Shown piece after piece: positions 46,795 through 53,224 of a stretch of 64,000 nucleotides of DNA. This DNA is from Bacteroidota bacterium (GTDB taxonomy: Bacteria; Bacteroidota; Ignavibacteria; Ignavibacteriales; Melioribacteraceae): the NCBI GenBank assembly GCA_018829205.1, contig JAHJUE010000022.1:310001-374000 (forward strand). The letters are read 5' to 3'. A program made the position numbers and the translations under genes. The first letter of the stretch is position 1. Every line of letters starts with the position of its first letter. A model generated the notes under the pieces. It searched no databases. It worked only from the letters and a program-made list of their open reading frames with translations, and was not told the DNA's origin.

Positions 46795-47756
46795 TTTTTA
46801 AGAAATTCCTCAGCCATTCCCAATCCCCCGTAAAGAGCGGCATCATCGCCAAGTTTTGTTTCGACAATTTTAACAATTTTACCCGGTCCTTCAAGCACAG
46901 CGCTTTTAAAGGCTTTTATTATTCTGGGCATCATGTAGTCGTTCATAGCTTCTATAACTCCGCCGCCTAATACGATAGTATCCACATTTAGCAGTGTACT
47001 TATACTCCCTAAAACCGTTCCTATAATCCGGCATGAATTATCAATATGTTTTACTACGACTTTGTCACCGGAATTAAGTGCATTTAGCAGAGCTTTGCTT
47101 TTTATTCTTTTCCCTTCTTCAATTAAAGGACTTAAAACGCTTTTCTTCCCTTTTTTAATATCGCTGATTATAGCGTTAACGATTGCAGTGCGGCTTGCTA
47201 TCTGCTCAAATGAAAGCGATTTAGATTTAGTATTAAATCTCCCTTTATTATCAACGAGCATATGCCCGATTTCTCCCGCGAAAAATGATGAGCCTCTATA
47301 TAATTTACCGTCAAATATTAGCCCTCCTCCAATGCCGGTGCCTATAAAAACTACAAGCATATTATTCACTTGATCTTTAAATTCATATTTTTTAATACCC
47401 AACGAGGCAAGATTAACATCATTTTCAATTAAAACAGGTATGGTAAAATATTTCTGAAGCGCGTCTTTTATGTTGAAATTTTTCATCCCTATATTAGGGG
47501 CGTTTTCCACAATTCCCGTGTACGGATTTACCGTACCGGGAACTCCCAGGCATACTGCCTTAATATTCTCGGCTTTTAATTTATTCTGCTTTAATACTTC
47601 ATCTATCGAATGCGCAATTACGGAAACAAGTTTTTCGGGCCCTTTGCTCGAATCGGTCGGTAATTTAACTCTTCCAATTATTTCATTTTTATCGTTTAGT
47701 AATGCCGATAAAATTTTAGTTCCCCCGAAGTCGACTGTAATTAAATTCTTTTTCAA
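46791..47756 (-). CDS. ROK-family sugar kinase lacking the zinc motif
   Basis: A 321-residue ASKHA-fold kinase. The phosphate loop DFGGTK is at 9-14, the catalytic base Asp113 is in ENDVNLA, and FIGTGIGGGLIFDG and GEIGHM (161-166) are the ROK signatures. The usual CxCGxxGCxE zinc cluster after GEIGH is replaced by a segment with no cysteine (about 166-190), so zinc is not bound there. Glucokinase is the most likely activity, but ROK proteins also use ManNAc, fructose or allose. The start is a TTG with GGGAA six bases upstream. No sugar regulon is adjacent. Confidence 0.87.
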   Translation of the reverse strand: MKKNLITVDFGGTKILSALLNDKNEIIGRVKLPTDSSKGPEKLVSVIAHSIDEVLKQNKLKAENIKAVCLGVPGTVNPYTGIVENAPNIGMKNFNIKDALQKYFTIPVLIENDVNLASLGIKKYEFKDQVNNMLVVFIGTGIGGGLIFDGKLYRGSSFFAGEIGHMLVDNKGRFNTKSKSLSFEQIASRTAIVNAIISDIKKGKKSVLSPLIEEGKRIKSKALLNALNSGDKVVVKHIDNSCRIIGTVLGSISTLLNVDTIVLGGGVIEAMNDYMMPRIIKAFKSAVLEGPGKIVKIVETKLGDDAALYGGLGMAEEFLKN

Positions 47757-47871
47757 AATATTTCCCTTAAAATTGTTTTTTATTTTCTTTCCTGTTATTC
47801 TGCATATAAAGATAATTACTATTAATTATGATTAAAACATTATTTTAATTTATAAAATTTTCTGTGATTTT

Positions 47872-48657
47872 ATGATTCTTCACAAACCATTAAAAAAATA
47901 CGGCCAGAATTATTTAGTAGATAATAATATTATTGATAAAATTATTAATGAGTTTGATATAATCGAAAACGATACGGTACTTGAGATTGGTCCGGGCGAA
48001 GGAGCATTAACCGGCAGACTTACCTTACTTACCTCCCGTTTTACAATAATTGAAATTGATAAAAGAAAAATAGAATTCCTAAAAGAAAAATATCCGTACG
48101 CAAAAATTATTAATGATGATTTTTTAAAGATAGATTTAAGTAAAATTTACGGAGAAGAGAAGGTAAATATTATTGGCAATATTCCGTATAATATTACATC
48201 TCCTATATTCTATAAACTGGTTGAGAACAGGAAAAATATTAAACAAGCGCTGCTTATGGTGCAGTATGAAGTGGCGAAAAAAATTACAGCCGAAAAAGAT
48301 ACAAAAGATTACGGGATATTAAATGTAATTCTTAATTATTTTTGTGGAATTAAATACTGTTTTAAAATATCGCCCAATGTTTTTTTTCCAAAACCAAAGG
48401 TTAATTCGGCGATAATAAAATTGGATTTTACAAAAGAGATAAATAATGAAATAGACGATAACTTGTTTATTCAAATAGTAAAAAGTTCTTTCGGCAATAG
48501 AAGAAAAAATTTAAAAAATTCCCTAACTAATAGTATATTTGGAAATTATGATTTTACTTCGGTGGAACATTTATTAAAATTAAGAGCAGAACAGCTCGGC
48601 TTAAATGATTTTATAACGTTAACCCGCATAGCTCAAGAGAATTATGGCAGAAAATAA
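47872..48657 (+). CDS. rsmA: 16S rRNA (A1518/A1519-N6) dimethyltransferase RsmA/KsgA
   Basis: SAM-dependent enzyme dimethylating two adjacent adenines near the 3' end of 16S rRNA during 30S maturation. It has GQNYLVD at the N-terminus, motif I VLEIGPGEGALT, the acidic IEIDK strand end, and the catalytic NIPYNIT motif, followed by VQYEVAKK and the C-terminal helical domain with the NRRKNLKN segment. The 261-residue length is normal. Its last 14 bp overlap the start of mgtE, so translation is probably coupled. Confidence 0.96.
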   Translation: MILHKPLKKYGQNYLVDNNIIDKIINEFDIIENDTVLEIGPGEGALTGRLTLLTSRFTIIEIDKRKIEFLKEKYPYAKIINDDFLKIDLSKIYGEEKVNIIGNIPYNITSPIFYKLVENRKNIKQALLMVQYEVAKKITAEKDTKDYGILNVILNYFCGIKYCFKISPNVFFPKPKVNSAIIKLDFTKEINNEIDDNLFIQIVKSSFGNRRKNLKNSLTNSIFGNYDFTSVEHLLKLRAEQLGLNDFITLTRIAQENYGRK

Positions 48658-50029
48658 AGAAATAACGCAGGCACGGGACTTAATTAAAGTAGATAACGAA
48701 CTTTTAGAGAACATTTCGGTTCTTATTGAATCAAAGGATGCTAAAAGTCTGCTTACTATTTTTTCAGATATCCATACCGCCGATATAGCCGAAATAATAA
48801 ACCACCTTGATGTTGATGAAGCTACCTACGTTTTTGAACTTCTGCCTACCGAAACAGCAGGCGAAGTTATCACTGAAATTGATGAAAACCTGCGCGAAAA
48901 AATTCTTAAAGAAATTGATACTAAAAAAATCGCGCATATTGTTGATGAACTTGAAACCGATGACGCTACAGACATTGTAAGCGACCTGCCGGATAATATT
49001 GCCGAACAGGTTTTAAGGCATATTGATAAAGAATATTCAGAAGATGTAAAAGAACTTCTTAAATACGAAGAGGATACCGCCGGCGGTATTATGACCACCG
49101 ATTTCGTATACGTTAACGAGAATGCGACGGTTCAGGATGCCATTGATGAAGTAAGAAAAAACGCCGAAGAGTTTGAACATATTTATCATATATACGTTTT
49201 AAAAGAAACAGATGAGCTTGTTGGATATGTTCTTTTAAAATCTCTGCTTTTAAATCCCTTATCTACAAAAATTTTATCAATTATTGAGGAAGATTTATTC
49301 TACGTATCGCCCGATACAGATCAGGAAGAAGTCGCCAATACAATGGAGAAATACGACCTGGTTGTTATTCCCGTTGTGGATGAAAAGAAAAGAATGCTGG
49401 GAAGAATTACCATTGACGACGTTGTTGACGTTATACATGAAGAAGCTTCCGAAGATATACAGAAATTAGCAGGTCTTTCCGAAGAGCAGGAATCTTCCGA
49501 TTCGGTTTTCAGAATATCAAGAATTAGGCTTCCCTGGCTTATTATTGCTATGCTGCTCGAACTTTTTAACGCGATTGTTCTTTCTAATCACGAGGATTTG
49601 TTTCAAAGACTTGTTCTCGCGACTTTCTTTATTCCTGTGGTAATGGCCGTCGGCGGAAATTCGGGAACTCAAGCGGCAATTGTTATGGTGCGCGGACTTG
49701 GAACTGGAGATATATGGTTGAATGAAACATTAAAAAAAATAGGCAAGGAATTTTTTGTATCTATTTTAAACGGATTTGTATGCAGCGCCGTGCTTTTAAT
49801 TGCCTCGTTAATATTTTTCAGCGATGTAACATTTAAATTCGCTTTGATAATTTCAATAGCATTATTTTCAATTATTATTTTCGCTACGGTTGTAGGAGCT
49901 TCAATACCGGTATTGCTAAAAAAACTTAAAATCGACCCGGCTATTGCTACCGGACCGTTTGTAACTACATCTAATGATATTGTCGGAATGATTATCTATT
50001 TATCAATTATTTCTTACTTCTTCCTCTAA
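48644..50029 (+). CDS. mgtE: Magnesium transporter MgtE
   Basis: Mg2+ channel of the inner membrane, 461 residues. The cytoplasmic N domain (about 1-130) has superhelical repeats, a CBS pair covers about 135-260 (TTDFVYVNENATVQDAIDEV, PVVDEKKRMLGRITIDDVVDV), the plug helix follows, and five membrane helices make the pore, with MAVGGNSGTQAA and GPFVTTSNDIVG as the conserved pore signatures. Mg2+ bound between N and CBS domains closes the channel in known structures. It begins inside rsmA with an AAGAGA ribosome site and its stop shares a base with the next ATG (TAATG). Confidence 0.95.
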   Translation: MAENKEITQARDLIKVDNELLENISVLIESKDAKSLLTIFSDIHTADIAEIINHLDVDEATYVFELLPTETAGEVITEIDENLREKILKEIDTKKIAHIVDELETDDATDIVSDLPDNIAEQVLRHIDKEYSEDVKELLKYEEDTAGGIMTTDFVYVNENATVQDAIDEVRKNAEEFEHIYHIYVLKETDELVGYVLLKSLLLNPLSTKILSIIEEDLFYVSPDTDQEEVANTMEKYDLVVIPVVDEKKRMLGRITIDDVVDVIHEEASEDIQKLAGLSEEQESSDSVFRISRIRLPWLIIAMLLELFNAIVLSNHEDLFQRLVLATFFIPVVMAVGGNSGTQAAIVMVRGLGTGDIWLNETLKKIGKEFFVSILNGFVCSAVLLIASLIFFSDVTFKFALIISIALFSIIIFATVVGASIPVLLKKLKIDPAIATGPFVTTSNDIVGMIIYLSIISYFFL

Positions 50030-50976
50030 TGAAATATTATAACTCTTTAATAAAGATTCTTCGTCCCACAGATATACTTGTAATAGTTTTCTATTCTATT
50101 CTTACAATTATTAATATTGTATTCTGGAATAAAATTGACAACGCTTTAACTCATATTCTGTTGAATGTTCTGCTTATACTTTCAATAATAACTTTGGCTT
50201 GGTTTGTAAACAAAACAAAAATTATTGTTCTTCAGCAGATTCATTTCTGGTATATAGTCCCCCTTATATTCGCGACCTTCAAAGAACTGCATTTTATGGT
50301 TGAACCGATGCGCGGAGTTATATACGACGATATATTAATAAAAGCGGATAGACTAATATTCGGTTTTGACCCTACAGTTGAGCTTTTTAAAATTGCTAAT
50401 CCCTTTTTAACCGAACTGCTTCAAATAGTATACGCGACTTTTTTCTTTCTGCCGATAATACTCGGCGTTGATTTAATGATACGAAACAAGGACAGGCAAT
50501 TCTGCTACATGACATTTATTATAGTTTTAGGATTTTTTCTTTCGTATATCGGGTATATAATTTTTCCGGCAATTGGACCCAGGTTTACGCTGCATGATTT
50601 TGATTTAACAAATATTGAACTTCCCGGAATTTTTTTGACAAATTATTTGCGGGAAATAGTTAACGCGGGAGAATCAATACCCGCCGGCACATTAAATCCG
50701 GCTCAAGTAGTGCAGCGCGACGCCTTCCCCAGCGGACATACGCAGATGACACTGCTTGTTATGTACTTATCGTTTAAGTTTAATTCAGGAACAAAATATT
50801 TCTTTCTGATTAACGGCAGTTTATTAATTTTTGCCACGGTGTATTTAAGATATCATTACGTTGTCGATTTAATAGGCGGAACCGTATTTATGATAATTAC
50901 GCTTTGGGGCGGATTATTTTTATATAATTTTATAATGAAACTTCAGGGTAAAGAACGGTTTGATTACCCTAAATAA
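50029..50976 (+). CDS. PAP2-superfamily membrane phosphatase
   Basis: Membrane protein of 315 residues with about six helices. The PAP2 active-site motifs are seen as FPSGHTQMT with its catalytic-region His, and RYHYVVDLIGG with the nucleophilic His and its Asp; the first motif (KxxxxxxRP) is degenerate, as in the Aur1/inositol-phosphotransferase-like branch. The reaction is probably on a lipid phosphate such as undecaprenyl pyrophosphate, phosphatidate or phosphoinositol lipid; it cannot be fixed. Its ATG overlaps the mgtE stop, so rsmA-mgtE-PAP2 form a tightly coupled unit. Confidence 0.88.
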   Translation: MKYYNSLIKILRPTDILVIVFYSILTIINIVFWNKIDNALTHILLNVLLILSIITLAWFVNKTKIIVLQQIHFWYIVPLIFATFKELHFMVEPMRGVIYDDILIKADRLIFGFDPTVELFKIANPFLTELLQIVYATFFFLPIILGVDLMIRNKDRQFCYMTFIIVLGFFLSYIGYIIFPAIGPRFTLHDFDLTNIELPGIFLTNYLREIVNAGESIPAGTLNPAQVVQRDAFPSGHTQMTLLVMYLSFKFNSGTKYFFLINGSLLIFATVYLRYHYVVDLIGGTVFMIITLWGGLFLYNFIMKLQGKERFDYPK

Positions 50977-51002
50977 TATTTTATTTCTGCCTCAAAAATT
51001 AT

Positions 51003-51317
51003 TTAGGCAAGATCAACTTTTTTTATTGTATCAACAATTATTGAAAAGTATCTGTCAAGCGAACAATTTGAATCCTCGCGGAGATAACAGTCGCCGTTTT
51101 CTTCAGCCCGGCAGTTTACGCAGATTACTTCTCGCAGTTTTTCTTCATAATCTTTTATATCGTCGCTTTCAATTGAATGAACAACTTCAAGAATTTTCGG
51201 AAAGTACTGCTCAACAGCGCATATTTCTTTTTCTGTTAATGTACATTCCCCGTCTTCCGAGGAATCAACACAAATTGAACATATGTTTTCACGGATTGCT
51301 TTTATATATTTGTTCAT
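51003..51317 (-). CDS. Small protein with two tandem four-cysteine repeats
   Basis: A 104-residue protein without signal peptide or membrane helix. It is an internal duplication: repeat 1 (about 9-49) has Cys13-x2-Cys16-x8-Cys25-x7-Cys33 and repeat 2 (about 62-101) has Cys66-x2-Cys69-x7-Cys77-x7-Cys85. Shared residues are RE..IC..C, EDGEC/ENGDC, and a YF..I helix after the last Cys. Eight cysteines in this regular array strongly suggest metal or Fe-S binding, one site per repeat. I know no named family for it. The ATG has a GGAAA site. It is a minus-strand gene between plus-strand PAP2 and ubiE genes. Confidence 0.75.
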   Translation of the reverse strand: MNKYIKAIRENICSICVDSSEDGECTLTEKEICAVEQYFPKILEVVHSIESDDIKDYEEKLREVICVNCRAEENGDCYLREDSNCSLDRYFSIIVDTIKKVDLA

Positions 51318-51384
51318 ACTATTTCCAAAATTAAGTACAAAAAATTACCAATAACTAGGTCTATTATCAAGAAACAAAAATCAA

Positions 51385-52065
51385 ATGGATAAAAAAATAC
51401 AGGTACAAAGAATTTTCGATTCGATCTCGCACAGATATGATTTTCTAAATCATGTGCTCAGCGCGGGAATTGATGTTTACTGGCGCAATAAAGCTTTAAA
51501 ACTATCGGGGGTTTCACATAACAGCGTACTTCTTGATGTAGCGTGCGGTACGGGCGATTTCGCCATTACAGCCAATAAGTTGGGAGTGAAAAAAATAATC
51601 GGGGCTGATTTATCATTCAATATGCTTTCAATTTTTAATAAGAAAACTAACTGGAGTAAGGGAAAAATTGTACAGACAGTAGCTGAACATATTCCTTTTA
51701 AGAATAATATTTTCTCTCATATTACAGTAGCTTTTGGAGTTAGAAATTTTTACGATATTAAAATGGGGTTCGAATCCTTCCATAGAGTATTAAAACTAAA
51801 CGGCAAAGTAACTGTGTTGGAATTCAGACTCCCGTCAAATTTTATTATTAGGAATTTCTATTTATTTTATTTCAATAAGATATTACCGTTTATCGGAAGA
51901 TTAGTCTCTAAAGATCAGGAAGCCTATACATATCTGCCGGAGTCCGTTGATAAATTTGACAAAGAAGTAAATCTGGTTGATATATTTAAAGAAGTTGGAT
52001 TTTCAAAAGTGGAGAAATACTCGCTTACATTTGGGATTGTGCAGATTGTTATTGCGGAAAAATGA
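51385..52065 (+). CDS. ubiE: Demethylmenaquinone methyltransferase (MenG/UbiE)
   Basis: SAM-dependent C-methyltransferase making menaquinone from demethylmenaquinone, the last step of MK synthesis. The protein (226 residues, normal) opens with the RYDFLNHVLSAGIDVYWR motif typical of UbiE/MenG, then motif I LLDVACGTGDFAI, the acidic GADLS loop, FGVRNF, and the C-terminal SLTFGIVQIVIAEK tail. Menaquinone is inferred as the product from the likely lineage. It is convergent with rdgB, 15 bp apart. Confidence 0.95.
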   Translation: MDKKIQVQRIFDSISHRYDFLNHVLSAGIDVYWRNKALKLSGVSHNSVLLDVACGTGDFAITANKLGVKKIIGADLSFNMLSIFNKKTNWSKGKIVQTVAEHIPFKNNIFSHITVAFGVRNFYDIKMGFESFHRVLKLNGKVTVLEFRLPSNFIIRNFYLFYFNKILPFIGRLVSKDQEAYTYLPESVDKFDKEVNLVDIFKEVGFSKVEKYSLTFGIVQIVIAEK

Positions 52066-52080
52066 AATGAAGCATATTTA

Positions 52081-52680
52081 TTATAAGTGTCCGCTTATTA
52101 TTTTCTCTTTCAATTCATTAAACGCTTCCGCCCTATGGCTCATTTTATTCTTTTCTTCAATATTCATTTCGGAAAGAGTCTGTTTAAATCCCTCGGGCAC
52201 AAAAATAGGATCGTAACCGAAACCGTTCTGCCCTCTGAATTCATTTATTATTTTCCCCGGCAGGTAACCGAAACTTACTTCTTTATTCTGTCCGTCGTAA
52301 TAAACTGCGCAGCATACAAATCTGGCTTTATGAGGCTCATGAAATTCTTCAAGCTCACTTATCACTTTTCTGTTATTGTCATCGTATGTGCAATTTTCGC
52401 CGGCATATCGCGCCGCATAAACTCCGGGTCTGCCATCCAGCTGTTCAATCTCCAAACCTGAATCATCAGCAATAACAGGTTTCTTGTGTATATCGTAAAT
52501 TGCCTTCGCTTTTATAAATGAATTCGCTTCGAATGTATTTCCGTCTTCAATTATTTCTGGAACGTCGCCTAGTTCATACAATGAGATAATTTCATATTCG
52601 GTTCCTTCGAATATTTTTTTCACTTCAGCGAGTTTGCCCTTGTTGCCTGTTGCAAAGATTATTTGTTTCGGTTTGGTCAT
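52081..52680 (-). CDS. rdgB: Non-canonical purine NTP pyrophosphatase (RdgB/HAM1)
   Basis: House-cleaning enzyme that hydrolyses ITP, dITP and XTP to monophosphates and keeps them out of DNA and RNA. FATGNKGKLAEV binds the phosphate, DDSGLEIEQLDGRPGVYAARYAG carries the catalytic metal-binding Asp region, and GYDPIFVPEG and MSHRAEAF close the base pocket. The 199-residue length is typical. The ATG is at 52678-52680. Upstream lies a short hairpin repeat (52721-52744) and then the AhpD-like gene on the same strand. Confidence 0.96.
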   Translation of the reverse strand: MTKPKQIIFATGNKGKLAEVKKIFEGTEYEIISLYELGDVPEIIEDGNTFEANSFIKAKAIYDIHKKPVIADDSGLEIEQLDGRPGVYAARYAGENCTYDDNNRKVISELEEFHEPHKARFVCCAVYYDGQNKEVSFGYLPGKIINEFRGQNGFGYDPIFVPEGFKQTLSEMNIEEKNKMSHRAEAFNELKEKIISGHL

Positions 52681-52720
52681 AATATTTTTTCTATTTCATA
52701 TTTTCAATTTTGTTATCCGC

Positions 52721-52744
52721 CATACTGAGCGAAGTCGAAGTATG
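52721..52744. repeat. Short hairpin repeat (REP-like, CATACT...AGTATG)
   Basis: Perfect 6-bp arms CATACT (52721-52726) and AGTATG (52739-52744) enclose the 12-base core GAGCGAAGTCGA. This closely resembles the short palindromic repeat (GTCATnCTGAGCG...GTCGAAGnATGAC type) scattered through many Bacteroidota genomes. There is no following T-run, so it is not a simple terminator. It lies between rdgB and the AhpD-like gene. Only one copy was noticed in this window. Confidence 0.6.
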
Positions 52745-52759
52745 ACAATACGCATTTCA

Positions 52760-53119
52760 CTACACATTTTTTGATTCTTCAGGCAAAAGCTCATCAAGTT
52801 TTTCCATTGCAAATCTTAAATGAGGAATTACAATTGAACCGCCGACAATCAATGCAATGTTGAATGATTCATACAACTCCTGTCTGTTTGCGCCTTCAGC
52901 AACACTTCTGTCAATATGATATAAAATGCAGTCGTTGCATCTTAATACCATCGAAGCTACTAGTCCCAGAAGTTCCTTATTTTTTGAAGACAGCGCACCG
53001 TTTACATAGGCTTTATTATCAAGCGCGAAGAATTTTTTGAAGTCGGTAAAACCTGAATTTAATATTTTATCGTTCATTTCTGAACGGTAGGCATGGAATT
53101 CTGTGACTGTTGTTTTCAT
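52760..53119 (-). CDS. Carboxymuconolactone decarboxylase / AhpD-like protein
   Basis: A 119-residue all-helical protein of the CMD/AhpD superfamily. Cys61-x2-Cys64-x3-His68 (CNDCILYH) is the AhpD-type redox motif that in relatives supports peroxidase or disulfide-reduction chemistry, so a thiol-oxidoreductase role fits better than decarboxylation. The ATG has a GGATA ribosome site. It is flanked by a REP-like hairpin downstream (52721-52744) and by an inverted/tandem repeat cluster upstream (53136-53210). The physiological substrate is unknown. Confidence 0.88.
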   Translation of the reverse strand: MKTTVTEFHAYRSEMNDKILNSGFTDFKKFFALDNKAYVNGALSSKNKELLGLVASMVLRCNDCILYHIDRSVAEGANRQELYESFNIALIVGGSIVIPHLRFAMEKLDELLPEESKNV

Positions 53120-53135
53120 TTTATATCCTTGTTTA

Positions 53136-53210
53136 ATTTCAAATTACAAGATTACAGGATTACAGGATTACAGGATTACAAGATAAAATTTGGAATTTGT
53201 AATCTGAAAT
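53136..53210. repeat. Inverted repeat enclosing a five-copy 8-bp tandem repeat
   Basis: The tandem array at 53143-53182 holds five copies of an 8-bp unit, ATTACAGG in the three middle copies and ATTACAAG in the two outer ones. The flanks ATTTCAAATTACAA (53136-53149) and TTGTAATCTGAAAT (53197-53210) are inverted repeats matching at 13 of 14 positions, so the whole region could fold into a hairpin. It lies between the uvrA stop and the AhpD-like ATG. It may be a small repetitive element or the product of slippage. Confidence 0.7.
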
Positions 53211-53224
53211 CTGCAATTCTTTAA

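Noticed and set aside
48500-48660. M-box or other Mg2+ riboswitch before mgtE
   Set aside because: mgtE begins inside rsmA, leaving no untranslated leader.
52087-52461. 124-residue ORF opposite rdgB
   Set aside because: Antisense shadow of rdgB, whose motifs are complete; no ribosome site of its own.
53143-53182. Possible CRISPR array (short regular repeats)
   Set aside because: The unit is only 8 bp, copies are directly adjacent with no spacers, and there are no cas genes nearby.
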